DNA of 55,537 nucleotides from assembly GCA_024635625.1 (NCBI GenBank), contig JAGXIQ010000001.1, forward strand, positions 1-55,537. Reading direction: 5' to 3'. The position numbers were made by a program, and so were the translations under genes. Position 1 is the stretch's first letter. Each line of letters opens with the position of its first letter. Below the pieces are notes generated by a model. The model was not told the origin of the DNA, ran no database searches, and saw only the letters and a list, made by a program, of their open reading frames with translations. Source of the DNA: Loktanella sp. (lineage in GTDB: Bacteria; Pseudomonadota; Alphaproteobacteria; Rhodobacterales; Rhodobacteraceae). This document shows positions 43,564-51,390 of the stretch, piece by piece.

Positions 43564-44871
43564 ATGATTCCGCGCTATTCCCGTCCCGAAATGGTTGCCA
43601 TCTGGTCCCCCGAAACCAAATACCGCATCTGGTTCGAGATCGAGGCACACGCCTGCGACGCGATGGCCGATCTGGGCGTGATTCCCCGCGAAAACGCCGA
43701 GGCCGTTTGGAAGGCCAAGGATGTCACCTTTGACGTCGCCCGTATCGATGAAATCGAAGCCGTGACCAAGCATGACGTTATTGCCTTCCTGACCCACCTG
43801 TCCGAACACATCGGATCGGATCAGGCGCGTTTCGTGCATCAAGGCATGACATCGTCCGACGTATTGGACACAACGACAAACGTGCAGTTGGTCCGTGCCG
43901 CAGACATCCTTCTAGCGGATATGGACCGCGTTCTGGCCGCGCTTAAGACCCGCGCATTCGAACACAAAGATACAGTCCGTATTGGTCGCAGCCACGGCAT
44001 CCACGCCGAACCCACAACCATGGGTCTGACCTTTGCACGCTTCTACGCTGAAATGGACCGGGGGCGCGCCCGACTTGTGAATGCGCGGGCCGAAATTGCA
44101 ACGGGTGCCATATCTGGCGCTGTCGGGACCTTCGCGAACATCGATCCACGCGTTGAAGAGCACGTCTGCAAGCAGTTGGGCCTGACGCCGGAACCGATCA
44201 GCACGCAGGTTATTCCACGCGATCGCCACGCCATGTTCTTTGCCACGCTGGGCGTTATCGCATCAAGCATGGAAAACATCGCAACAGAAGTCCGCCACAT
44301 GCAGCGCACCGAAGTCCTAGAGGCCGAAGAATTCTTTAGTCCCGGTCAAAAGGGGTCGTCTGCCATGCCCCACAAGCGCAACCCAGTCCTGAGCGAAAAC
44401 CTGACCGGCCTTGCGCGGCTTGTACGCATGTCCGTCACACCCGCACTAGAAAACGTGACGCTCTGGCACGAGCGTGACATTTCCCACTCTTCCGTTGAAC
44501 GCGCCATCGGTCCAGACACGACTGTTACGTTGGATTTTGCCCTGAACCGCTTGGCAGGTCTGATTGAAAAGCTGGTGATCTACCCCGACAACATGCTGGC
44601 CAACATGAACAAGTTCCGCGGTCTGGTCATGTCGCAGCGTGTCCTGCTTGCCCTGACCCAAGCTGGCGTCAGCCGCGAAGACAGCTACAAGCTGGTCCAG
44701 CGTAACGCGATGAAGGTCTGGGAAAAGGGTGCCGACTTTAAAACAGAACTGCTGGCCGACCCAGAAGTTACCGCCGCCCTGTCCCCCGCCGAGATCGAAG
44801 AGAAATTCGACATTGGGTATCACACCAAACACGTCGACACGATCTTTGTCCGCGTTTTCGGCGAAAGCTGA
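43564..44871 (+). CDS. purB: Adenylosuccinate lyase
   Basis: 435 residues. Acts twice in purine synthesis: SAICAR to AICAR plus fumarate and adenylosuccinate to AMP plus fumarate. Fumarase/aspartase superfamily: HQGMTSSDVLDTTTNVQL (substrate site), RSHGIHAEPTTMGL with the catalytic His, and the signature SSAMPHKRNPVLSENL holding the mobile loop Ser. ERAIGPDTTVTLDF and the helical C domain complete it. Start ATG 43564 is near the divergent DUF6314 gene. Normal length. Confidence 0.97.
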   Translation: MIPRYSRPEMVAIWSPETKYRIWFEIEAHACDAMADLGVIPRENAEAVWKAKDVTFDVARIDEIEAVTKHDVIAFLTHLSEHIGSDQARFVHQGMTSSDVLDTTTNVQLVRAADILLADMDRVLAALKTRAFEHKDTVRIGRSHGIHAEPTTMGLTFARFYAEMDRGRARLVNARAEIATGAISGAVGTFANIDPRVEEHVCKQLGLTPEPISTQVIPRDRHAMFFATLGVIASSMENIATEVRHMQRTEVLEAEEFFSPGQKGSSAMPHKRNPVLSENLTGLARLVRMSVTPALENVTLWHERDISHSSVERAIGPDTTVTLDFALNRLAGLIEKLVIYPDNMLANMNKFRGLVMSQRVLLALTQAGVSREDSYKLVQRNAMKVWEKGADFKTELLADPEVTAALSPAEIEEKFDIGYHTKHVDTIFVRVFGES

Positions 44872-44965
44872 CCGGGACACCCTGTCGCAGCAAAACCTGT
44901 CGGAGATTGACGCAACGTCATGCTATATGTGGCGCGTGATCATAACCGACAGGAGGCTTTCCACG

Positions 44966-45124
44966 ATGCTGAAGACCACTTTCGTTGCTCTGACACTGAC
45001 GCTGCTGCCCGGCATTGCTCTTGCCGAAGGTTGCAGCCACGCCAAGACGACCGCCATGTCCTGCGCCGACGGTACGATGCCGGATGCAGAAACAGGGACC
45101 TGCGTGCCCGTCACGACAAGCTGA
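44966..45124 (+). CDS. Small secreted Cys peptide
   Basis: 52 residues. ATG 44966 is behind AGGAGG (44951-44956). A signal peptide MLKTTFVALTLTLLPGIALA leads to a mature peptide of about 32 residues, EGCSHAKTTAMSCADGTMPD and a tail with one more Cys (three Cys in all). Short proteins like this downstream of purB are common in Rhodobacterales and are sometimes wrongly labelled adenylosuccinate lyase. Function unknown. Convergent with luxI, 42 nt apart. Confidence 0.75.
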   Translation: MLKTTFVALTLTLLPGIALAEGCSHAKTTAMSCADGTMPDAETGTCVPVTTS

Positions 45125-45166
45125 TCGTTCGGAATGGCGGGCGCTATGCCCACCCTTCCAACAAAA

Positions 45167-45817
45167 TCAGACCGATGGGGCATGTAATAGCTGCGGCTGG
45201 ACCATGTGCGTTGCACGCGGCACCATCGGAATTATGCGTGTCGTTGGCATGGACAGAACCGCGTACCTCCGCCCGTCGTTGTCGTTGGTATAGGGCTCGC
45301 CGATGCGTTCTGCGCCGAAGCCCAGTTGGCGCAATGCCCGCATCAGCGCCAATGGTGACAGTGATATAAGCTGCGATGCCCCTTGATCTGCGGCCACGTC
45401 GATCAGACCCTGCACAATCACCGTCAGGCACGCGCTACGCTCTGCCTGAGTCGTCACATCATCCGAAATGACAAGTCGGGTACATTCCCACATGTCCGCG
45501 CTGACGATATCACGGCCAAGCACCTCTGGTGGAATGTCGATCAATTTTCCTTTGACCGCGTCGCGCAACATGTAGGTATGGCTGCCCCAAGTGGCCGTCG
45601 TCGCCATGGCACGCGCACCACCGATGACAGCACCATCACGTAGGACGACCGAATACCATGCCTTTGGATTATCGTACTGGTCCATCTCGACCGTATCATC
45701 GTGCGGGATGTGCCAACCCAAGTTGTCGACGAAGAAACTTTTCCGCAATCGCAAAAAGTCGTAGAACGCGGTACCGTAAAGGTGAAGCGTCGACAGATTA
45801 AAAGTGACGTGTTCCAT
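45167..45817 (-). CDS. Acyl-homoserine-lactone synthase (LuxI family)
   Basis: 216 residues. Makes an AHL autoinducer from S-adenosylmethionine and an acyl-ACP or acyl-CoA. The family's conserved residues are all in place: Arg25, Phe29, Trp35 (LRKSFFVDNLGWHIP), Asp46 and Asp49 (EMDQYDN), Arg69, and Glu111/Arg114 (MWECTRL). The position that favours Thr in 3-oxo-AHL makers cannot be assigned with confidence. AGGAGAAT lies before ATG 45817. It is downstream of the luxR gene on the same strand (131 nt apart), the usual roseobacter order luxR-luxI. Confidence 0.94.
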   Translation of the reverse strand: MEHVTFNLSTLHLYGTAFYDFLRLRKSFFVDNLGWHIPHDDTVEMDQYDNPKAWYSVVLRDGAVIGGARAMATTATWGSHTYMLRDAVKGKLIDIPPEVLGRDIVSADMWECTRLVISDDVTTQAERSACLTVIVQGLIDVAADQGASQLISLSPLALMRALRQLGFGAERIGEPYTNDNDGRRYAVLSMPTTRIIPMVPRATHMVQPQLLHAPSV

Positions 45818-45948
45818 GGTGGATTCTCCTAGTGGATAAATCCAACCGTACTAAATCACCTGACAATTGTATGTGTTAGTGTTGACGTAACGTAGACAAT
45901 CGCACGAATGACACAGGTACTGTCGACGCTCTGGCAGTCATCATGCCG

Positions 45949-46557
45949 TCAGATCAGCTTGAACTGGCTCGCCAATGCGGCCGCCTGTGTGCTGGTCTTG
46001 GCTTGCAGCTTGGTCTTGGCGTTTTTTAGTCGCTGTTTGACCGCCCCTTCTGTCACGCCCAAATCATAGGCGATCTGCTTCAAACGCTTGCCATCCTTCA
46101 CCATCACCAACGCTTCTAGTTCCGCATTGGTCAGATTAGTGGGCGGCGACATTTCCGCGTGGCGCCGGGTAAGGTAGGTTTGCAGTAGTCGTGTCTCTAG
46201 ATCGGAAAACTCTCTGTCTAAACGGCTAAAGCTGCCAAACGAGCGCTGCCCGTCTGCATTATCGTCGAAAACAGCGACCGTTAGTCCAAACCTCATACCA
46301 AAGGCAGCGGCCATACCAAGCACGCCCTGCGGATCATCGTGACGCAACGCGGACCACGCGATCGTACCAGTATTGGAATGCGCCCACCGCATGACAGGAT
46401 CAAACAACATCAGACGGTTACGGGTATAGTGATCAATCCACTGCTGCGGCAGTGCGTTGATCTCTTCCATCGGAAACGCAAAGCCGATACGCAGAGCAAT
46501 ATAGTACCCTGCTGGCGACACGGTTACCAGGTCCTCAGGTGTCATGTGTCGCACCAT
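45949..46557 (-). CDS. LuxR-family autoinducer-responsive regulator
   Basis: 202 residues. The N-terminal autoinducer-binding domain keeps the four pocket residues at Trp40, Tyr44, Asp53 and Trp68, with the same spacing (+4, +13, +28) as TraR Trp57/Tyr61/Asp70/Trp85. The C-terminal GerE-type HTH is LTNAELEALVMVKDGKRLKQIAYDLGVTEGAVKQRLKNAKTKL (about 142-184). Shorter than TraR (234). The start is uncertain: ATG 46557 or ATG 46545 (MTPEDLVTV); neither has a clear ribosome-binding site. Cognate regulator of the adjacent AHL synthase by position. Confidence 0.92.
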   Translation of the reverse strand: MVRHMTPEDLVTVSPAGYYIALRIGFAFPMEEINALPQQWIDHYTRNRLMLFDPVMRWAHSNTGTIAWSALRHDDPQGVLGMAAAFGMRFGLTVAVFDDNADGQRSFGSFSRLDREFSDLETRLLQTYLTRRHAEMSPPTNLTNAELEALVMVKDGKRLKQIAYDLGVTEGAVKQRLKNAKTKLQAKTSTQAAALASQFKLI

Positions 46558-46690
46558 TTGTTTGACCTAGTCCTATGTCATGCAAACTCGAATTACACTT
46601 TAGGACAGTATTGCGGAAACCTGGAGATGAAAATCACGTTTCTTCAGTAGTAATACGAATCAATAGTAACTTTTTTCGGGACGACCTTAT

Positions 46691-47173
46691 ATGTCCGACA
46701 TCGCGCCGGTGATCAAACGGTTGGAAGAAGCAGCAAGCCTTGCGCCTTCTGGCTATGCTCTTGCGTTCCATATTCGCTATACTTCACCTACATTCCTGCT
46801 CCAGGCCTATCCAAAGGCATGGACAGCATACTATTCGTTACATGCCCTCGTGATGGCCGACCCGACGGTGGCTTGGGGATTTACCCACGAAGGCGCATGC
46901 AGGTGGTCAGACCTTAGCGAAGATCCGTCGCGGGTTATGGAACGCGCCGCCGATCACGGATTGAAATATGGCATGGTTTGCGCGACCGAAACTGAAGGTA
47001 GCCGCAGCTTTGGCAGCTTTGCTCGCGACGACCGCGAATTTACCGACGCCGAAATGGCCAGCCTCGTCAAAGTGTTGAACGATCTGCATGAAGCGACACG
47101 CGACATCGAAAACCTGTCCACTGACGCTATCGAGACTTTGCGTAAGATGTCGGTAAATTACGCAAAGGGTTAG
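46691..47173 (+). CDS. HTH-less LuxR-like autoinducer-binding protein
   Basis: 160 residues, only the autoinducer-binding domain. Pocket residues are kept at Trp44, Tyr48, Asp57 and Trp72, spacing identical to the neighbouring LuxR and TraR. The segment GSRSFGSFARDDREFTDAEM closely matches GQRSFGSFSRLDREFSDLET of that LuxR, so the two are paralogues. After residue 135 comes a short helical tail (LSTDAIETLRKMSVNYAKG) where LuxR has its HTH; no HTH is found in any frame before the next gene. It could titrate signal or form inactive heterodimers, as TrlR does with TraR. Divergent from luxR, 133 nt between. Confidence 0.85.
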   Translation: MSDIAPVIKRLEEAASLAPSGYALAFHIRYTSPTFLLQAYPKAWTAYYSLHALVMADPTVAWGFTHEGACRWSDLSEDPSRVMERAADHGLKYGMVCATETEGSRSFGSFARDDREFTDAEMASLVKVLNDLHEATRDIENLSTDAIETLRKMSVNYAKG

Positions 47174-47218
47174 TTGATCTTCACGCTTCGTTGACTGCTC
47201 CGGTCGTAGGGTTGTTGC

Positions 47219-48280
47219 ATGCTGAATGCTTTTGCCCCCATTCCCGACCATACAGCCGATGGCGCGATGCCAATGTCGCACCGCCGCAAGGCTGCGTTAA
47301 TCGTGCAACTGCTGATCAATGACGGCAACAAGCTTGCCCTGTCTACCATGCCTGACCACGTGCAAGAGGATCTTGCCCGCGAACTGAGTGCGATTCGGCT
47401 CGTCGACCGCGACACCGTAAATGCCGTAGCGACCGAATTTGCGGACCTTTTGGATGCGGTCGGTCTGTCAGCTCCGGGCAATGTCGATGCAGCACTTGAA
47501 GCCTTGGCCGGTCAAATTTCGCCGCATCTCGCGGACAAATTGCGCGATCAATTGGACAACCGACATGGGCGTGATCCATGGCTTCGATTGCAAAACCTGA
47601 CGACCGATGAAATCGTAAATATCTTCTCAAGAGAAAGCATCCAAATCGGGGCTGTCCTGCTGTCAAAGTTACCGGTCGCCCGCGCGGCAGAGGTTTTGGG
47701 CAAACTGCCTGGCGAACGCGCCCGGCGCATTACCTTCGCCGTGCGCCAGACTGCTGATATTGCCCCCGACGCGGTGCTGCGGATTGGGCATGCCTTGGTT
47801 TCCGACTATTGCCGCACCCGCATCACTGCATTCGACAAGGCACCTGTCGAACGGGTCGGCGCGATCCTTAATTCGAGCCCTGCCGTAACCCGGGACGATG
47901 TCTTGATTGGACTTGATGAATCGGATGCCGATTTCGCCAAGAACGTTCGTAAGGCAATCTTTACCTTCGAAAATATCCCAGCCCGCTTGCGCCCGATTGA
48001 CCTGCCGAACTGTCTGCGCGTGATCGACAGTAGTGATCTTTCGATCGCCATCGCCTACGCCTTTATTGCCGGAGGAGAGCGTGAAACCGCGGCAAACTAC
48101 ATTCTCGAATGCATCTCGCAAAGGATGGCAGCCTCTATGAAAGAGGACGCTGCAGAGCGTGGGACAGTTAAGCCCGTCGATGGCGAGGCCGCAATGAACG
48201 CCGTCAGCGCGGCGATCCGCACATTGGCCGACGATGGCACCATTAACCTTATCGATCCCGATGCAGAGGAAGATGCCTAG
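47219..48280 (+). CDS. fliG: Flagellar motor switch protein FliG
   Basis: 353 residues. Torque-generating rotor protein that binds FliF, FliM and the MotA stator. N- and middle domains: SHRRKAALIVQLLINDGNKL and the ARMM-like region VLLSKLPVARAAEVLGKLPGE; C domain: KNVRKAIFTFENIPARLRPIDLPNCLRVIDSSDLSIAIAYAF, then QRMAASMKEDAAERGTVKPVDGEAAMNAVSAAIRTLADDGTI, with the charged helix used for torque. No other flagellar gene is near; in several Rhodobacterales fliG lies apart from the main cluster. ATG 47219 has a weak ribosome-binding site; an in-frame ATG at codon 17 or 19 is possible. Confidence 0.82.
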   Translation: MLNAFAPIPDHTADGAMPMSHRRKAALIVQLLINDGNKLALSTMPDHVQEDLARELSAIRLVDRDTVNAVATEFADLLDAVGLSAPGNVDAALEALAGQISPHLADKLRDQLDNRHGRDPWLRLQNLTTDEIVNIFSRESIQIGAVLLSKLPVARAAEVLGKLPGERARRITFAVRQTADIAPDAVLRIGHALVSDYCRTRITAFDKAPVERVGAILNSSPAVTRDDVLIGLDESDADFAKNVRKAIFTFENIPARLRPIDLPNCLRVIDSSDLSIAIAYAFIAGGERETAANYILECISQRMAASMKEDAAERGTVKPVDGEAAMNAVSAAIRTLADDGTINLIDPDAEEDA

Positions 48281-48312
48281 ACCCCGCGCGTTCGCTGTCC
48301 TAGCGTGAGCGC

Positions 48313-48651
48313 ATGACACAGAAAAAGACTCAGCGGTGGCATGACATGGGCGGCACCCTCGCAGGGCCGGTACCTGGGGATGACCATGACTTTGCCCTAT
48401 GGGAAAAGCGCGTCGATGCCTTGATGGTCCTCTGCTCAGGTAAGGGTCTCTTTACCGTCGACGGCCTGCGCCGCGTGCTAGAAGATATGGGGCCAGAGGC
48501 GTTTGCCAGTCGGACGTATTACGAACGTTGGATCGCCGCGATTTGCCAAAACCTGATCGAAGCTGGCGCATTTACCACCGCAGAGCTGGCAGAACGCATG
48601 TCAGACATTGAAGCACGGGGGCAAACCTATGCCGACGCAGCTTCTCGCTGA
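48313..48651 (+). CDS. Nitrile hydratase beta-subunit N-terminal-domain protein
   Basis: 112 residues. Matches the N-terminal helical domain of nitrile hydratase beta: RWHDMGGTLAGPVPG, FALWEKRVDALMVLCSGKGLFTVDGLRRVLEDMGPEAFASRTYYERW and FTTAELAERM. In thiocyanate hydrolase and toyocamycin nitrile hydratase the beta chain is split in two as here; often labelled 'nitrile hydratase accessory protein'. A maturation (metallochaperone) role is the alternative, since P14K/P15K activators are homologous to this domain. Overlaps the next gene by 23 nt; 32 nt after fliG. Confidence 0.85.
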   Translation: MTQKKTQRWHDMGGTLAGPVPGDDHDFALWEKRVDALMVLCSGKGLFTVDGLRRVLEDMGPEAFASRTYYERWIAAICQNLIEAGAFTTAELAERMSDIEARGQTYADAASR

Positions 48652-48919
48652 ACCGGGCACAAAGGTCCGTGTGCGTAACTGGACGCCGCCCGGACATGTA
48701 CGCACGCCCGCCTACCTACGCGGCGCGATAGGCACGATCGAACGCGTTCTTGGGCTGTTTCCCAATCCCGAAGACCTTGCATATCGCCACCCCGGGCAGT
48801 CGTTATCGCTATACCGGGTACGATTTGCGCTGTCGGACCTTTGGCCCGATGCGACACCCGGCGACACGCTGGATGCAGAAATCTACGCCCACTGGTTGGA
48901 GTCCGCCGATGCCCCATGA
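48629..48919 (+). CDS. Nitrile hydratase beta-subunit C-terminal-domain protein
   Basis: 96 residues from ATG 48629. SH3-like beta-barrel domain of nitrile hydratase beta: PGTKVRVRNWTPPGHVRTPAYLRGAIGTIERVLG and LYRVRFALSDLWPDATPGDTLDAEIYAHWLE. Together with the upstream gene it rebuilds a full beta subunit from two chains. The frame is also open seven codons upstream, but ATG 48629 begins the homologous part. Overlaps the alpha-subunit gene by 11 nt. Confidence 0.87.
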   Translation: MPTQLLAEPGTKVRVRNWTPPGHVRTPAYLRGAIGTIERVLGLFPNPEDLAYRHPGQSLSLYRVRFALSDLWPDATPGDTLDAEIYAHWLESADAP

Positions 48920-49553
48920 TCATCATGACCACGATCATCTATCCCCGTCGGGCCATCCTTATCGCGCAGATCAGGACACAGGATTGTCTTATTGGCAGAC
49001 CATGGAAATCGCCGTGCGCGAACTGCTGATCGACAAGGGTGTCCTGACCGCAGACCAAATCGCACGCCAGATCACGGCTATGGACGAACGCACCCCTGCC
49101 AACGGGGCCGCTGTCGTTGCCCGCTATTGGACGGACCCGGAATTTGCAGCCGCATTGCTGCAAGACGGGCGGCAAGCAGTGTCGGCCATGGGGTTCGACC
49201 TTGGCCCCATGCACCTGATCGCCTTGCCCAATACGCCGGATGTGCACAACATGGTCGTCTGCACGCTTTGTTCCTGCTATCCGCGCAACTTGCTGGGCCT
49301 GCCGCCGGATTGGTACAAATCCCGCGCCTACCGCGCCCGCACGGTTCGCGAACCACGCAAAGTCCTAGCAGAATTCGGCGTCACCTTGCCAACGACCACA
49401 CATGTCCGGGTCCACGATAGCACTGCCGATATGCGCTACATCGTGCTGCCCAACCGCCCTACCGGAACAATGGGCTGGGACGTGGACCAGCTAGCAGCGC
49501 TTGTAACCCGTGACAGCATGATTGGTACGGGCCTTCCAAAAAGCGTGGCCTGA
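48909..49553 (+). CDS. Nitrile hydratase alpha / thiocyanate hydrolase gamma subunit
   Basis: 214 residues. Catalytic chain. The metal-binding claw VCTLCSCYPRNLLGLPPDWYKS has the C-T-L-C-S-C form typical of cobalt enzymes (iron enzymes have C-S-L-C-S-C); the two later Cys are oxidised after translation in known members. GKVLTADQIARQI-like and MDERTPANGAAVVARYWTDPEF are also as expected. The N-terminus is very His/Asp-rich (MPHDHHDHDH), which may help metal loading. The substrate (nitrile or thiocyanate) cannot be told from sequence alone. Coupled to the two beta-fragment genes. Confidence 0.9.
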   Translation: MPHDHHDHDHLSPSGHPYRADQDTGLSYWQTMEIAVRELLIDKGVLTADQIARQITAMDERTPANGAAVVARYWTDPEFAAALLQDGRQAVSAMGFDLGPMHLIALPNTPDVHNMVVCTLCSCYPRNLLGLPPDWYKSRAYRARTVREPRKVLAEFGVTLPTTTHVRVHDSTADMRYIVLPNRPTGTMGWDVDQLAALVTRDSMIGTGLPKSVA

Positions 49554-49568
49554 CGCTACCTGTCGCAC

Positions 49569-50474
49569 ATGACAAAGACGAACGCCCCAGACACGCCCCC
49601 TCGCGGTTCTCGCACTGAATGGTTTCAAGATCGCGCCCTTCGGACGATTATCGCCGGCTTGAACTTGCTGCCCTATAAGACCCGCGTCGCGACGATGGGA
49701 TCGCTGGTTGCCCATGCAGTTGGCCCACTTGCTGGATACCGTCGCCGCGCGATGGTGCATCTTGCGCTGATCTATCCGGATATGGACACCGCCACCCGCC
49801 GGGATCTGGCTATCCGAGTCTGCGATAATTTTGGCCGCACACTGATAGAAAATTACGCAAACAAAGAATTTGCCGCCCATCTGGCAAACACGCTACCGAC
49901 GGGAGACGGTCTGCCCTTCTTGGCAGAGGCGCGTGCACAAGGCCGTCCCGTAATTTTTGTCACCGGCCACTTTGGCAATTTCGAGGCACCTCGTCATGTC
50001 CTAACCCGTGCTGGCCTGACCATCGGCGGCCTGTATCGTCCGATGACGAATGCCTTTGTCGACAGTCATTATAAGGAAACAATGACCAGTTGGGGTGGGC
50101 CAGTTTTTGCCCAAGGGTCTCGTGGTACAATGGGTTTTGCCCGACATATCAAGTCCGGCGGCATGGGTACTTTGCTGTTCGACGTTCACGTCTCCCGCGC
50201 CCCAGCGGTACAGTTCCTCGGACGACCGGCACTGACGTCACTGGCCGCGGCAGAAATGGCCTTGCGTTTCGACGCCTTGCTGATCCCTTATTTTGGCACC
50301 CGCCAGGCTGACGGCCTATCCTTCGACATCGCGGTCGAAGCACCGATTGCCCATAGTGACCCGTTGACGATGATGACAGAGGCTTCCGACCGGTTGGGCG
50401 CAAGGATCCAAGCCGACCCTGCCCAATGGTTCTGGGTCCATCGCCGCTGGAAAGGTGAACCTAGCGCAGCCTGA
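49569..50474 (+). CDS. Lipid A-type lysophospholipid acyltransferase (LpxL/HtrB family)
   Basis: 301 residues. Transfers a secondary acyl chain to lipid A precursor (or a related lysolipid) at the inner membrane. The catalytic HX4D/E motif is in VTGHFGNFEAPRHVL (His and Glu), followed by GLYRPMTNAFVDSHYKE and GTLLFDVHVSRAPAVQFLGRPA, and the closing WFWVHRRWKGE is characteristic of the family. The N-terminal anchor is weakly hydrophobic (LRTIIAGLNLLPY). Starts 15 nt after the nitrile hydratase alpha stop, so it may be co-transcribed. Its end overlaps the convergent DUF1223 gene by 14 nt. Confidence 0.9.
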   Translation: MTKTNAPDTPPRGSRTEWFQDRALRTIIAGLNLLPYKTRVATMGSLVAHAVGPLAGYRRRAMVHLALIYPDMDTATRRDLAIRVCDNFGRTLIENYANKEFAAHLANTLPTGDGLPFLAEARAQGRPVIFVTGHFGNFEAPRHVLTRAGLTIGGLYRPMTNAFVDSHYKETMTSWGGPVFAQGSRGTMGFARHIKSGGMGTLLFDVHVSRAPAVQFLGRPALTSLAAAEMALRFDALLIPYFGTRQADGLSFDIAVEAPIAHSDPLTMMTEASDRLGARIQADPAQWFWVHRRWKGEPSAA

Positions 50475-51159
50475 CAGCGCCCAAGATCGGACCAAATGCA
50501 CCGTCTTGAACGATAACAACAACTGGCTGATCGCCGGAAACATCGACTTGCAGGGTCAAAGGCTGGGCCGTCGCCCACTGTCCCGCCTCGGACCAGTCCG
50601 TCACCACATTACGGTAGACCACTGTTTTTCCAGCATTTTCGCCCGATGTTATATCGCGAATAACCTCTGGCGTGTAGCGCACAACCTGCACCAGCGCTTG
50701 TGGCGGCACGGCCCTCACGGCCTCTGCCGTAATTGTCAGCCGGTTGCCCGACCGCGTCAGCCCGACCTGCACAGGATTTCCCGACGACGGATGCGCCGCA
50801 ACCCGATCCATGGCGACAACAGGATGGCTGCCCACGAATTCGTCTACACCGGCCACGACCATTTGCGGGGTATAAACGTTACGCGCTTCCCACTGATTGG
50901 CATAGCCACGTTGCCGATTGGAAAAAGCCGGGTCGCCTAGATCGTCGGCCCAACCGATATAATCCCAATAATCGACATGCAGTGCCAGTGCGATCACGTC
51001 ATCACGATCGGCCAATTGCGCAAGTATCTTGTCTGCGGGTGGACAGCTGGAACAACCCTGAGAGGTGAACAGCTCTACTACGGTTCCAACATCTTGCGCA
51101 CTCGCTGGTGTGCCCGCAATCAGCGTTCCGAAGGCAAAGGCAGCAAAGGCATGACGCAT
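50461..51159 (-). CDS. Secreted DUF1223 protein
   Basis: 232 residues. Signal peptide MRHAFAAFAFGTLIAGTPASAQ. The mature part opens with a thioredoxin-like fold: VVELFTSQGCSSCPPADKILAQLA, with a CSSC pair at the site of a redox CxxC, then DVIALALHVDYWDYIGWADDLGDPAFSNRQRGYA and TPQMVVAGVDEFVGS, as in DUF1223 proteins. A C-terminal beta region follows. Probably a periplasmic thiol protein, function not established. Confidence 0.87.
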   Translation of the reverse strand: MRHAFAAFAFGTLIAGTPASAQDVGTVVELFTSQGCSSCPPADKILAQLADRDDVIALALHVDYWDYIGWADDLGDPAFSNRQRGYANQWEARNVYTPQMVVAGVDEFVGSHPVVAMDRVAAHPSSGNPVQVGLTRSGNRLTITAEAVRAVPPQALVQVVRYTPEVIRDITSGENAGKTVVYRNVVTDWSEAGQWATAQPLTLQVDVSGDQPVVVIVQDGAFGPILGAVRLR

Positions 51160-51288
51160 CTAGGTTCTTTCTGGCGGTTATACTGTGCATTCGGTCTACG
51201 CAGGTTGCTTTGAAATAACCAATCAAGCAATTGCGACGTCACGAAACCTTGCGCCAAGGCGCGGCAGTCGCGTCACAGCGTCGTTTCG

Positions 51289-51304
51289 GTATGCAATTGT
51301 ATAC
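51289..51304. promoter_or_regulatory. Near-palindrome upstream of acnA
   Basis: GTATGCAATTGTATAC is symmetric except for one position on each side (15 of 16 bases fit with one G:T-type mismatch). It lies about 86 nt before the acnA start. TTGTATAC half-sites are typical of GntR-family operators. Low certainty. Confidence 0.3.
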
Positions 51305-51390
51305 CTTTCTGCGCGACGCCCCTTGATCGCACGTGCAGCATAAGGCAAAAGCGATACAAGCCACCTTTTCCTCAACCTAAAGGGAACGCC

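Noticed and set aside
45818-45948. ACAATTGT palindrome as a lux box upstream of luxI
   Set aside because: Only 8 bp are symmetric; flanking bases do not extend it to the 18-20 bp expected of a lux box.
50455-51068. Open frames on the plus strand opposite the DUF1223 gene
   Set aside because: They oppose a gene with a clear signal peptide and domain, and have no homology.
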